This document shows, in pieces, positions 1 through 11,731 of a stretch of DNA of 64,000 nt. The stretch is taken from NCBI GenBank assembly GCA_963556495.2, contig OY747712.1, positions 9,804,081 through 9,868,080 on the forward strand, in the 5' to 3' direction. The notes under the pieces are model-generated. The model did no database searches and had not been told where the DNA came from. It saw only the letters and a list, made by a program, of their open reading frames with translations. This DNA is from Valencia hispanica. Its lineage: Eukaryota; Chordata; Actinopteri; Cyprinodontiformes; Valenciidae. Position 1 is the first letter of the stretch. Each line of letters starts with the position of its first letter. Made by a program: the position numbers and the translations under genes.

Positions 1-473
1 TTTTCCATTTTGGTCTCATCTGACCAGAGCACCTTCTTCCACATGTTTGCTGTGTCCCCCACATGGCTTGTGGCAAACTGCAAACGGGACTTCTTATGGT
101 TTTCCTTTAACAATGGCTTTCTTCTTGCCACTCTTTCATAAAGGCCAACTTTGTGCAGTGCACCACTAATAGTTGTCCTATGGACAGATTCCCCCACCTG
201 AGCTGTAGATCTCTGCAGCTCATCCAGAGTCACCATGGGCCTCTTGGCTGCATTTCTGATCAGCGCTCTCCTTGTTCGGCCTGTGAGTTTAGGTGGACGG
301 CCTTGTCTTGGTAGGTTTACAGTTGTGCCATACTCCTTCCATTTCTGAATGATCGCTTGAACAGTGCTCCTTGGGATGTTCAAGGCTTGGGAAATCTTTT
401 TGTAGCCTAAGCCTGCTTTAAATTTCTCAATAACTTTATCCCTGACCTGTCTGGTGTGTTCTTTGGACTTCAT
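1..473 (-). CDS. Tc1-like transposase, N-terminal part
   Basis: A DNA-binding and catalytic transposase of the Tc1/mariner cut-and-paste family. The frame starts with the ATG at 473 (MKSKEHTRQVRDKVIEKF) and is open for 157 codons to the window edge with no stop. It shows two helix-turn-helix units: the first holds KISQALNIPRSTVQ, and the second follows a GRPPKLT hinge. The frame ends near VLWSDETKME, which carries the first catalytic Asp. The second Asp and the Glu would lie outside the window, so activity cannot be judged. Confidence 0.9.
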   Translation of the reverse strand, partial: MKSKEHTRQVRDKVIEKFKAGLGYKKISQALNIPRSTVQAIIQKWKEYGTTVNLPRQGRPPKLTGRTRRALIRNAAKRPMVTLDELQRSTAQVGESVHRTTISGALHKVGLYERVARRKPLLKENHKKSRLQFATSHVGDTANMWKKVLWSDETKME

Positions 474-842
474 GGTGTTGTTGCTCCCAACATTCTCTTA
501 GACAACCTCTGAGGCCGTCACAGAGCAGCTGTATTTGTACTGACATTAGATTACACACAGGTGCACTCTATTTAGTCATTAGCACTCATCAGGCAATGTC
601 TATGGGCAACTGACTGCACTCAGACCAAAGGGGGCTGAATAATTACGCACAACCCACTTTTCAGTTATTTATTTGTAAAAAATGTTTGGAATCATGTATG
701 ATTTTCGTTCCACTTCTCACGTGTACACCACTTTGTATTGGGCTTTCACCTGGAATTCCAATAAAATTGTTTCATGTTTGTGGCTGTAATGTGACAAAAT
801 GTGGAAAAGTTCAAGGGGGCCGAATACTTTTGCAAGCCACTG
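1..842 (-). mobile_element. Tc1/mariner element, 5' part, cut by window edge
   Basis: The right end is a Tc1-type terminal inverted repeat. Read on the minus strand it begins CAGTGGCTTGCAAAAGTATT at 842, with the target TA at 843-844. About 210 bp of terminal repeat is followed by a short leader and the transposase frame. The left half lies outside the window. The little visible decay suggests a fairly young copy. Confidence 0.93.
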
Positions 843-844
843 TA

Positions 845-1309
845 GATGGGATGCGGGTGGGGTCATATGAAATGTGGTGTGCTTCTAAATAGAAGCTAGG
901 GAGCACCTGAGAACAGTTTTGATCTGTCCGAAAGGAAACAAGTACACAACTGTTTTTTTCTTCATTTGAGTTAAAAAACATGAACAAGAGCTTTGGTTTT
1001 AGCTGATGACCAGGCGGACTGACAGTAGTATTGGGTCTGCTTCAAAACCTACATCCTGATGTAAACACGAGGCCCTCTCTAATGCTCCTTTTACACCAGG
1101 GTGGGCTCAGGTCCGACCGGGGGAAGTCCACCCCTATTTTGCGTATTTCCTCTACCTTTACCTGGGCCGAGCTGACCCCTTTTTTTGGTCGAAGCGGGCT
1201 GAGGCGACCCAGCACGCCCACCTATGGACTGATTGGTCCAGTAAACTGATTTCACTCTCACTCCTACCAACGTAATGGTAGCCTCTGATTAAAGCCTAAT
1301 GAGGCAAAT
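845..1309. other. Intergenic stretch, no gene seen
   Basis: No exon, RNA gene or clear element ends. Around 1080-1260 there is GC-richer sequence (CTTTTACACCAGGGTGGGC) that resembles a decayed DNA-transposon end, but I cannot show a matching partner. Confidence 0.4.
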
Positions 1310-2168
1310 GCTAAACCTAAAAAGTAGCCATCCAAAAAATTACTTGAGTAAGAGTAAAAAAGTATTTGGTAAAAAGGCTACTTGAGTAATGAGTAACATC
1401 TGATATAATATTTTTTTTTTATTATGTCATCAGACAGACAAAGTTATGGGCAAATTCTGGTATTTGAAAGACTATAATGAAAAAATTATACAAATAAGTA
1501 ACATAATTACATAACACAAGTAGAAGAAAGACTTTTCTAGGTATTTTATTTTAAACATAATACCAATACTTACTGTAAGTAATGAATAAATATAAATTAG
1601 AACAAGGTCAAACGTACTTCCAGTGACAATTTATGGTGTTTACTGTATATTCATTTGACCTCAAAATACAACAAGCTCAAGGGACAGAAGATTACGTTAG
1701 AAAACCAAAGCTTGTGTAGAAACAGGTGGTCTCCTTTATTAAACTGTAGGTGTGTGTCTGTGTCTGGTGTATTTTTGGTTAAAATAGGTTTACTCTTCAC
1801 TCTGAATTTACTCACCTTAGAGAAATTTTACTCAAGTAAGAGAGGCGATACTTCATAATAATATTACTCAAGAAGTAAAAGTAAATATCACTATTATAAA
1901 ATATTATAAACTACTCTTACTTGAGTAAAATTTCTAAATGAAGATCAAAGATGTTTTAATCAAAAATACATGAGACACAGAGACAAACCTACAGTTACGT
2001 TAGACAGAGTGAGACCTCTTGTTCTTACATAAGCTTTGTTGTTCTAATGTTCTTTTCTTTTCTTTCTTGTACTTTTTTACTCTTACTTGAGTAATGTCTT
2101 GCATGGCTACTTTTTACTTTTAGTAGAGAAAAATATGTGAAGTATTGCGATTTGGTACTCTACCCACC
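1310..2168. repeat. hAT-like repeat family A, two arms head to head
   Basis: Rich in ACTTGAGTAA / TTACTCAAG motifs, and ends with TACCCACCTGTG, the inverted form of the family end CAGAGGTGGGTAGA. The segment at about 1655-1790 recurs inverted at about 1940-2040, so this is a foldback or two opposed copies. Other copies are at 4955-6228, 48395-48870 and 59727-60402. Confidence 0.75.
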
Positions 2169-2176
2169 TGTGATTG

Positions 2177-2599
2177 TGCGCATGCGTTTACTCCCCCCCC
2201 CCCCCCCCCCAGGTCTGAGGTGAGTGAGGGTTCACGCTATGTTGGTGTGTTTGTTCTTCAGGCCTGTTCGTGCCGCAAATCTTTCCGGTGTGGGCGGGGC
2301 TTAGATGTAGAATAAGAGGTTTGTTGAAGTAGGGCATTAAAAAAAAAAGCCCCACCACGGTTGTACTGAGAGCAGCAACGTGTCCCAACCAACCAGGTTT
2401 TCGATCCACATTTGTTTAATTTAAAACGAATGGACAGATGTTAGTTGCTGCTGTGTTTTACCTGCGCGGTGCTGTGATCAAACAAAGCGAACCCAGATAA
2501 CAGTTTTAGCTCCAGGATCCATTGGAAAAAAAGCGACACTTTCTGACCTAATGTTGCTCTGAACTAACAACAAAACCCACTGAAAAGCGACAGCTTAAG
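2177..2599 (+). promoter_or_regulatory. itgb1: Candidate promoter and non-coding exon 1 of itgb1
   Basis: Seen: an NRF1-type palindrome TGCGCATGCG (2177-2186), a C-tract (2193-2210), a GC box GGGCGGGGC (2292-2300) beside an ETS-like TTCCGG, then about 300 bp ending in a strong splice donor, CTTAAG|GTGAGT, with the exon end at 2599. Inferred: this is the untranslated first exon that splices to the ATG exon at 20667, whose acceptor AG directly precedes the ATG. No other gene lies between. The transcription start is not visible and no transcript supports it here. Confidence 0.4.
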
Positions 2600-4954
2600 G
2601 TGAGTAATGTTTTTAACCTACATGTATCTGGCTCCGTCTCGGTCACAGCGACTGAAACAACAAACAATGTGAGCGACAAAAAAAAAGCGGAGAAAGCAAA
2701 GAATGTTTGTCTTCAGGCGCAAAATCTCTGGGTGTGGATCAACGACAAGCTAGTTAGAGGCCAAACAAAAGTGACTGGTTAACGCAAAGAGAGCGGGATT
2801 TAAAATGCTCTTTATGTTTAAAAGCCGAGTAAAGAGTGAAAATTAAAATGAATTTTGGTTTAGCAGGAGAAGCAGGCCAGAAGTAGCCGCTTTGTGCGGC
2901 CAAACGGGGCAGTCTTGGTGGGTAAGAAGTTAGGAGCGAAGGCTAAATGTGTGTATTTCTCGGCTTTATTCAATTGGTTTATTAATTTCTAACACGTATT
3001 TGTTTAGTTTTAGTTGACCTCGTAGTTTTTCTCATTGTTGGTGTCATTTTACAGCGTTTTTTACTCGTTAGTTTTATGTACACAATCTTAACTACTAGGT
3101 GGTCTGAGCTGTGTTTACAAAAAGTCGGAACTTTTAGCTTCATAGTTCAATGTGCTAAAAAGATGCGAGCCTTTTTATTCACGAAATTAAGTTAAGGAGT
3201 GTTTTTTTTTTCTTGTTTCTTTCTTGTGAGGGCGATATGACCTTTTCCCCAGGGCGGCACAGCCTTGGGGGCGTCACAAGTTAACGGTGGGCAAAAAAGT
3301 TATTGTTGAAGGAGTTTTCTATTGGTCATATCAGGGCTCTGTGACCTTTACAATCCAAAATGCCATTTTTTACCTCAGTCCTGCTAAATAAAACTTCTTC
3401 AGGGCTGCAAATGATGCATTAATATATTTTATTTGTTTTAGAAGAAAAAAATTTAGAACTCTGGACAAATTTCTACTCTAAAAATTTGTTGTAATTTATA
3501 ATAATAACTAGCATTTTATTTATACTTGGTTTTTAAAATAACTAAAAAGACATTGATTTTGAAAAAAAAGGGGGGGGGGATAGGTTTTCTATGGAATGTT
3601 AATGTTTGTGGAAAGTTGTGTAATTAAAAAAAAACAAAAAAACATGTTTTTCAATGTATTGACAAGAAAAATAGATCCCAAAAAAATATTACTTGTACTT
3701 TCAGTGCAATTTTTATGTTGGAAGTTAAATAAATTCACACCCAAAACCAGCTGAAACCTGTATATAAAAAATATGATATCTATATTTTAAAACATTAGTT
3801 TAGGTTTCAGACCGCTGGCTTATATGGATGTGGGCGTTGATGCTGAAGTTGGTCAATTTCATCCCCTCCGCATGGGAACGTCGCTTTCAGAAGCACATGG
3901 TACCATTTCCAGAAATGTTTTCATCCACAGGGAAACATCGAGACCGGCCCAAATCGCCTTTTTTTTGGTTTGTTTGTTTTTGTAAGCGTAAAGCTTCCAC
4001 ACGAGGTTAGCGGTAAATGCAACAAGAAAACAAAAATGGCAATCAACAAAGCACGAGTGGAGTCTTTTGGAGAACTTTGTGCACAGCCACTAACGCATAA
4101 TCGGCTGTTATGTTATGATGTGTTTTGAGTCACAATAGAAGTGGCCATTATTGTCCCACACTGGGGGAAATTCAGGCATCTCAGCAGCAGCAAAGTGATA
4201 GATTCACACACCCCAAAAAAAACCCCAAACTGAATTAAGAATACTGTTCAGTAAGAAAAAATGCAGTTACTAAAGACGGGATATTCCGATTCAAGAAATA
4301 ACACGTCAACACTTATTAAGATTGTCGGGAGCAGCGAAGGTTACGCAGTCTTGCAGCCGCTGGGAGGAAGGATCTTCTTTAACGCTCCTTTGTGCACTTA
4401 GGATGCAGAAGTCATAGGTCAAGTCAGAGGTTGGGCTAACATGTCAACGTTTTGGGAGAAATTTTAGCTCTAGAATCTTTTATTTTAATCACTACTTAAA
4501 AAAAAATACGCGTTGCGTCCTCCAAAACGTCATTTTCGCACATGTGGGGGGCGGAAATGGTTAAATGTTTCTATTTTAGATTTTAAAAACAAACGTTCCC
4601 ATGTGGGCGGGGCCTCACTCACAGCTTACGATTTCTCAGTAGAGAGTTTTTTTGTTTTTGTTGTGGGCAATAAGTAGATATTTCTGCCCCATGAAAATTT
4701 GTCATTGTTTTCGTGTAAAAAAAAAAAAAAAAAGGTGAACTTATTCATGCAGCAGGAGATGTTGTCGTCTTGCAATTTCCTAATTTTCTCTAATAATCAG
4801 TCAGTTAAGACAGAAAAAGGACGTTACACCTGCCTTGTATTTCAAAGAAAATATAGTTGAAAATTTTTTTTTGTTTGTTTGACGTCGAACCTTGCTTGGG
4901 CCAGAAGACGGGTTTTTCTACCCGTGTTTTAGTGAATCATACCTTTGTTTTGTG
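2600..4954 (+). other. Candidate itgb1 intron 1, first part
   Basis: AT-rich non-coding DNA with short homopolymers. At about 4140-4200 there is a short LINE-tail-like piece (CACACTGGGGGAAATTCAG). No open exon with splice sites was recognised. Confidence 0.45.
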
Positions 4955-6228
4955 CAGAGGTGGGTAGAGCACCCAAAAACTGTACTCGAGTAAGAGTAGC
5001 ACTGCTTCAGCATATTTTTACTCAAGTAAAAGTCAAAAGTAGCCGTCCAAAAAAAAAAGAGAGTAAAGTATTTGGTAAAAAGGGGCTACTTAAGTACAGA
5101 GTAACATCTGGTTTAAAGGAGCCATAACCTAGTATTACCTTGGATACCCACGCTCTATTATAGTCTTTCAGGCCCTTCTAAAAAAGGGCCTGTTGAAAAA
5201 AATAAACACAGCGCTCCTCTGACAACTTATTTCTGAAGGCATTATTGTCTCGCGAGATCTGATGCGATACTTTGGCTGTCGTGGACGGGCATTGTAATAA
5301 TGCAAATGAGGGGCGCGTTGATTGGTGGCAGGAAGGAGGGGGGTTGACACCGCAGGTAACGCTTCAGCATATCTAACCCATATCTACTTCTCCCGCTAGC
5401 ATACAATAGCCACATTAGCAGTTAGCTGCTGTTTGTTACACACAGCAGAGCAATAAAAACACAGCCTTACCGTTTCAATTGCAGGCAAGTTTCTGATTGT
5501 TGGAATGCCCCCTTTTTCCAAACGGAGCTTCGATGCCAACTTCGCCTGATATTGTGCCAAATTCGTAATGGATTCCGACGTAAAAAAAAATAGAAAAAAT
5601 ATTTCCATGTTGATTCTGGCAGTCAACAACAGAGCAACTCACGTGTTGCACTACGTTTCTGGTAGAAATGGTTTTAGCTGATTTAGCTGATTAAAATAAA
5701 AGTCTGACACGAATATGTCTTCTTCATGCATTTCTGAAATGATGTCGTCAGACAAAAATATCAAGTTATGGGGAAATTCTGGTGTTTGAAAGATAAAAAT
5801 GAATTATTGAAATAAACTACATATTTACAAAATAACAAATTCTGAGCAGAAGAAAAACTTTTCTAAGAAAGTGTTTTTCAATATAATACCAATACTTATA
5901 GTAGATAATGTACATGTATATCTTAGAACAAGGTAAACAGTTCTTCCTGTGAAGTTTTATGATGTTTACTGTATATTCACCCTCAAAGCGCAACAGCGAG
6001 CTCAACAGACAAGTTTTCTGTAGAAACAGGTGGTCTCCTTTGATTAAAATATAAGTTTGTGTCATGTTTCTTCTTTTTTCAGTGACTTTAATCACAGTCT
6101 GTAGAGCATCTAGAAATCTTTACTCAAGTAAGAGTAGCGGAAGTTCATAACAATATTACTCAAGTCAAAGTAAAGAGTACGGTGGAGTAAAGCTACTCTT
6201 AAAAGTACCCCCCCCCCCCCCCCCCCCC
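4955..6228. repeat. hAT-like repeat family A copy with internal insertion
   Basis: Begins with the terminal motif CAGAGGTGGGTAGAGC and the ACTCAAGTAA motifs, is interrupted at about 5117-5700, and resumes with the same internal sequence as 1430-1860 (TATGGGGAAATTCTGGT). It ends in ACTCAAGTAAGAGTAG motifs and a poly-C tract at 6209-6229. A degenerate member of the 1310-2168 family. Confidence 0.75.
5117..5700 (-). mobile_element. Insertion inside family A repeat, unidentified
   Basis: This block breaks the homology between the family A copies, so it arrived later. On the minus strand a 77-codon frame (5629 to 5396) reaches a possible donor (GAAACG|GTAAGG). The peptide was not recognised. It could be an exon of a transposase carried by a non-autonomous element. 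Its ends are not clear. Confidence 0.4.
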
Positions 6229-6239
6229 CAAAAAAAGTT

Positions 6240-8040
6240 AAACAAAGCTTGACCATCAATAGAAATGTCACAGGTTATGGTGTCTTTTATGTTACAAACA
6301 CGTATTTACGAAGCTGAAGTCCTGGAAAAAGGGGCAAATAAAGCCTTGTTTTTTGAGCCGACAGCGCAGAGAGAATATGTTTCTGATCATCGACCTTCTG
6401 TTGACCTTTAACCTGTGGTCAGTCTACACCCTGTGGACTGTTTAAACTGCGGCTGGGGACCAAGTAAGTTCAGGACATCTTAAAGTGGCCACTTTGGTTA
6501 ACCCGGATATTTAGAGGCTCTCGTTGAGCCTCGCCCAGAGCAGGACAGGATCGGTCTTGTCTGTCTGATTTATCTCTCTGCGAAGGAATCGTAGCCTGGA
6601 GGGCTTGATTTAAAAAAAAAAAAAAAAAAAATTCCCCATGTCTGGAGGCTTAAGGAGAACTCTTATCCTGCTAAATCTGACTCCCGGTGATCTCGTTTTG
6701 GGTTGGATGTGACGTTACAACGTACAAAAAGCACACGTCTTCAATCTGGAGCCCCCCCCCCCCGTCTGCACCACTGAGTCACTTCCCTTAGCGACGCTGT
6801 TGTGAAGTTTCAAACAAGGAGTGCCATCCAGGCGGAGAGGGGTCGGTCCGAGTTGCTCAACGCCGGACCTTCGCCCCCTCTTCCTGGACCCCGTCACCCA
6901 TGACTCATCGATGACTCATGACCCCTTAAGGTGGATAAATGTAGCGCCGCGATGCGATTATGAGTCGCAGAGAGACGGCAAGGAGAGATGGTTCATTCTC
7001 AGGACGTAAAACGGCAAAAAACATCTGATTCATCTGTGTGAACAAAGAAGTTAAACTTAGAAGTCCTCTTCTATGCTAACAATGTTTTCGAATTTATAAA
7101 CAAGTTTAAAAAGCAGGGAGAGACTTTTGTAAGAGTCACTCGGTTCTGGTTATAAAGTTTTCTGTGACGTAGCGCCCGGAATGCGTTCCCTCGTCCCTTT
7201 TAATTGCAGCTGGGAGTCTCAGCGTTTTCTTCCTATGATGGCAGAGACACGAAATGAGAAACATTACTCTGAGGTACCCTCAGCTGCAATACGGAGGATT
7301 TATAGCACCACAGCACTGGTCTCTGTTCTCTTTGGAGATACATTTTTTTCTTTCTATGCTGTTTAAGTAGCCAAATTATTCGGCTCCATTCTCCTCCAAG
7401 AAACTGGGTGTTTCTAGTGATTGGAAAATACTTAAAGGGATGTTCCACCCATGAGTAAAATAAATGTAGTCTGTTTGCATTTTCCCAAGAGTTAGATAAA
7501 TGAGGGGGAAAAAAGCATTTTGCAACAAGCCAAGTCATTCTTCTAATCTGGCAGGAGTCTGTTTGCTTTAGCTCAGCATAAACAATGGAAGTGAATAGGA
7601 GCAACTAGCATTTTGTGTGCAAAAGTGATTTAAAATTACTCAATAATGCTCCTAACGTCAATAATCATATTGACTGGAAATGAAAAGCAAGAAGTAACAC
7701 GAAGGAAATAAAGGAGCCGATTTAGACTTGAGGCTATATTACGACAAAGCACGGCTTTCTTCTGTAAACAAACACGCTTCTGTGAAACATCCTGTTGCTG
7801 TGTGTCTTCGGCTTTGTTTTCACAACCCTTTGCTGCACAAACAACCATTTCCTTGGATTAAACTTGTAACTACCCAAATTACTACGGTAATAAATAAAAC
7901 TCTTTTGCGAGTTCTTGTGTAGAAGATGTAACAAAACTTTTATAGTTGTATTTGTAAACAAAAATTAGCTGAAAACATCGTTATAACCCAGGATGGAGTC
8001 ATGACATTCTCAAAGACAAAATAAATCTCATTCGGGCTTT
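6240..8040 (+). other. Candidate intron 1 unique sequence with AP-1 motif cluster
   Basis: No coding exon recognised. Three consensus AP-1 sites occur close together: TGAGTCA at 6775-6781 and TGACTCA at 6901-6907 and 6912-6918. The flanking 6720-6980 is GC-richer than its surroundings and shows no repeat partner in the window. It could be an enhancer; that is inference only. Confidence 0.35.
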
Positions 8041-8049
8041 AAGATAATA

Positions 8050-8270
8050 TATATATATTTTTTTATTGGTTAGCTGAAATCCACCTGACTTATAGTCCCA
8101 CGTCAGTTTTTCCAAAGATATTCTTGGTACTATGTTATTCCCGATGAACTCTCTTACAATTTTTATGAAGAGTTTTTAAAAAAGGTTTGGGGTAATTGAT
8201 TAAGGAGTGAAGATGTTCATTTTAATGCAATTAACCCTTACGATCAAAGTGATCCTCAATCTTTTTTTTG
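8050..8270 (-). mobile_element. L1-like LINE relic, C-terminal ORF2 piece
   Basis: On the minus strand, short decayed frames read like the region after the RT domain of fish L1 ORF2 (MNIFTP... followed by KPFFK). It lies on the same strand as, and in the right order with, the RT relic at 9100-9700. No intact frame remains. Confidence 0.45.
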
Positions 8271-8546
8271 GGGGGGGAAGAGGAATAAAATTCAATTAAT
8301 AAAAAAAAAAATTTGATAGGGGACATAATATGGCTATTTTAAACAAATTATAACAGATCTCAGGTCCGTACAAAACATGTTATTGCAGTTCTTTGCATGA
8401 AATCAGTCTTTCATAAAGCGATCTCACCGGCTCAGACAATTTCTGTCTCTTTCAGAATGAGCTGGTTAGGGGGCTCTGTCACTTTTATGCAAATTACCCG
8501 TTGCAGACCACGCCCACCCATCGTGTTACTAGGCTGTGGGTTTGCC

Positions 8547-8816
8547 ACTGATCCTGCCAAAAAATGAAAATAAGTGTGGAAATGAATAGATAAAAAATCA
8601 CTATGGAAATACAATTAGAAATAAGCAAATAAATGTGGAAATACATGATAAATTTTTATATATTTTCACATTAATTTATTGATGGATTTACATTTATTTT
8701 CCTCATATTTATTTACTTCCGGTTTTACTTACACATTTGTGTACTTGCACATTAATTTACTTTTTTCCGATTGTATTTCAAAATGTATTTATTTATTTTA
8801 AATTTTGGCAGGACTC
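8547..8816. mobile_element. Small MITE with inverted ends
   Basis: Ends CCTGCCAAAAAAT on the left and AATTTTGGCAGGACT on the right, imperfect inverted repeats. The inside is AT-rich and partly self-complementary, with AAATAAATGTGGAAATAC-type motifs on one arm and their complements on the other. About 270 bp, non-coding. It sits in a larger GC-richer repeat (about 8320-8960). Confidence 0.5.
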
Positions 8817-9099
8817 GTCCTCCGTATGGAACAAAAGGGAATGGAATTATATTAAGTAGGTGTGGTTTGAAAGACAAGGGGCGGAGTCTGACAGGTCGAA
8901 GGCGGATTATATGCAAATTGCGCTTATTGTGAAGTCACAATAAGGCACAAAAAAAAAAGGTTTCTGAAAGAAAACATTTGCAAAAATAAAATGGTTGGAT
9001 CTTTTTTATTAACGTTTGGAGTGTTTATAGAGGCAACACAAAAGGATAAAAAAATGCATTAATTGTCCCTTTTTGAATCATTGTTTACAACTTTACCAA

Positions 9100-9700
9100 C
9101 ATATTTCATTCCAGTTGGTGCCCACTTGAACGCAGATGCACTCTGAAATTTTATTAAAAGTATTATTTCACTTTTATCATAACTTAGCTTATATCCTGAG
9201 ACGGTACCAGATGTGTCCAATAGATCCTGTCATTGAGTAAGAGAATGAAAAGGGTTTGTTGAATATAAGAGAACATCATCGGCTAATAAATTAATTTTAT
9301 GGGATGTCTGACCAACCATAAGGCCCTTTATTCAATCCACAAATTTAGTAAATACCTTAAATAAATGAAATCAAAAGCTTTTTCGGCGTCTAATGCCACA
9401 GTCACATTGGGATCTTCTCTTGATTTTTTGCTAAATTAATTATATTAAAGAGTCTACTTAAGTTGTTTGCAGTCAAATATCTGTTTTTGAATAAAGCCAC
9501 TCTGATCTGGATTAATTACTTTTGGTAATACAAAGTCTATTCGCTAACGCTTAAGAGATTATTTCGCAATCCGAATTTAATGATGAGATGAGGCTTATAA
9601 GAAGCACATTTTAGTGGATCGTTGCCTTTTAAAAAAAAAATATTACTGTGATTACAGCAGTAGAAAATGATTCAGGAAGTGTATGTGTACCCCAACTGCT
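9100..9700 (-). mobile_element. L1-like LINE relic, reverse transcriptase region
   Basis: The minus strand holds ALDAEKAFD (near 9390), the RT motif A signature of L1 elements. About 100 bp further on, a decayed stretch corresponds to the A(D)DVLLY region. Many stops and deletions: a dead fragment. Confidence 0.7.
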
Positions 9701-9719
9701 CTAATCTATGTTTGGCGGC

Positions 9720-10280
9720 ATTTTGTGTTTTCAGTAAGAACGATGAATGGCGACAGACGAGACGCAAACAATTTATAAGCACTGCAAGTTGTTCAGGCGC
9801 TGAACCAGGCAGAAATCATATAGCCTAACAACCAATGGCTGAATGTCTAGGGCTACGTTGAGCTATATCACACCCCATCAACAACCATAATTGTTGCGGT
9901 CTGAATAGATCAAAAGAAATGTTGAGTTTGTGGCAGAAATCAATCAAAATGCAGAATAAAGACCTTGTTGAAGCATACATTTGATATTTAAAATGTTCTT
10001 GAAAGTAATATTGCAATCTCGTATCAGTATCTTGTATGCAGGATCTCGTCTCGTCTTGCTACTATTTTATCTTACGGTAAAAGTTATACAATTGCGTCAA
10101 AGAAAGGAAAAAAACATCTCGGACCGAGCTGAACCCGAGTTTTTCCAACAGTGGCTCTGCAAGATCGGTCTTGTTTTCGAGCGCTGTGCTCCGTCATGAG
10201 ATATCCAGCTACCAAGTAGAAGATATCATCTCTGCCTCCACAACAGGGATAACACTGTAAACATCATTCTTCAAGATGCG
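9720..10280. other. Candidate intron 1 stretch, nothing recognised
   Basis: No exon, RNA gene or matched repeat seen. Short open frames here have no splice context or family likeness. Confidence 0.4.
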
Positions 10281-10285
10281 CAATT

Positions 10286-10580
10286 ACGCCAAATAAATGT
10301 TTGTTTTCCTGTAATGTCAGGAAGTTATTATTAGAAAACCAGCATCGTCAACTTTAAGGATTTATTTACTTAAGATATTGGTCTTAGTGATATTTTATTG
10401 AATGATTGTATTATGTAATCAGTGATTGTTGTGCTTTTAAAATTTAAGATATTTTAATTTGCATTCTCACCTCCTCAGGGACTGCAGATGGAAACTAGCT
10501 TTGGCTATAATCTGGTGTAAAACATCTTTAATGTTTTGGCACATTGTCCATGTTAAGTAAACAAATTAAATAAATAAAAA
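10286..10580 (+). mobile_element. LINE 3' tail, CR1/L2-like, copy 1
   Basis: About 90% alike by eye to 21155-21420, where the preceding frame reads as the end of an L2-like reverse transcriptase. Shares the TGTAATGTCAGGAAGTTATT start and the TAATCTGGTGTAAAACAT end, followed by an A-rich tail. Only the 3' part is present, as usual for 5'-truncated LINE insertions. Confidence 0.65.
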
Positions 10581-11031
10581 ATTATTCTTTGTTAGGTGAA
10601 TGTAAACTACTCCAAAACCATTTTTTGGGGGGGGGTAAACTGATAAATAACCAATCAATAAGTAATTTTTGTACTTTATTGATATAATTTTTTTTAAAAT
10701 AAAAGAAGCTCAAACTAGGGCTGGGCAATACGGCCTCAAATCTATATTGCAATAGAATCTGTGGCACGTGCGGTAACGATATTTATTGCGATCTATCTTA
10801 TCTATCTTATCTATCTAATCTATCAATCAACACTCTCACCTACCAGATACTAGTATGGGCTCGATACTCAAAAGCATAGTATCGTTTATTTTATTATGAG
10901 TTGAATGGAACCATTAATAATGACAGTGAGTTTTATAGTAAAATTTAAAGTATATAGTTGTGGCGATAAAATTTTAGCTAACGATAGAGATTTTGACTAT
11001 ACCGGCCTTTATATATCAATATATAGTCTAA

Positions 11032-11731
11032 AGCCGCGTTCACACCGGTCAGCGCGTCCAGGCGTCAAATCGCTCAAACGGACGAAAGTTGACGCTTTAA
11101 AATTAAAACCCAGCTGCTTGCACACTTGTGGTCTGCGTCGGGGCATCAGCGCGTCACGCCATTACGTCAGCGTGCGGGCGTGGATTTGTCTGTTGCTACT
11201 TGTTTACAACATGGCGGATCTTGTCGAGAGAGTGGCTTGGGCTTTAATTAATGAAGCCACACAACGTTGAAAGTTAAAAGAAATATGTTTAACTGCTTAC
11301 CTGGCACTCCAATATCCTCCGATATCTTCCTCCAAATCAGATCCGATCTCTTCCTGTCTTTGTAAAAAGACGAAGACGGGTCATACAGTTCACGGACATT
11401 ACATACAGCGACGATCAGTTTGTCCTCCATCTTGAATAAAAAATTTGCCGATTCCCCCATGGAAGGAGTTACTACGTCAGTACAACGAGTCGCTCTGATT
11501 GGTTGACGCCGCGCGTCTGCTGCCCGAAAGTTCAATTCTCCCAACTTGAGCAGCAGATGCCCCGACGTTCCGTCGGGGCGTCCGGGCATCAGCTGCGTGG
11601 ACGCGCTGATGCCAGCTGCGCCGACGCGCGCGACTTGCTGCTTGGCAGTTTGACGCCCACTAGATGCGTAGATACCATAGACTTGCATGTAATCTAGCTG
11701 CCTGGACGCGCTGACCGGTGTGAACGCGGCT
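11032..11731. mobile_element. PIF/Harbinger-like element, 700 bp, near-perfect TIRs
   Basis: Perfect or near-perfect terminal inverted repeats of about 33 bp, starting AGCCGCGTTCACACCGGTCA at the left and mirrored at the right (TGACCGGTGTGAACGCGGCT). Flanked by TAA at 11029-11031 and 11732-11734, matching the TWA target duplication of the superfamily. Higher GC than its host. No transposase, so non-autonomous. Confidence 0.88.
11248..11430 (-). pseudogene. MADF-domain fragment carried by Harbinger-like element
   Basis: The minus-strand frame from the ATG at 11430 reads MEDKLIVAVCNVRELYDPSS, then SFYKDRKRSDLIWRKI and SEDIGVPG. This is the start of a MADF (Myb/SANT-like) DNA-binding domain, as found in the second protein of PIF/Harbinger transposons. 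The frame leaves the domain after a possible GT donor and ends at 11248. The remaining domain and the transposase have been deleted, so no function is expected. Confidence 0.75.
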
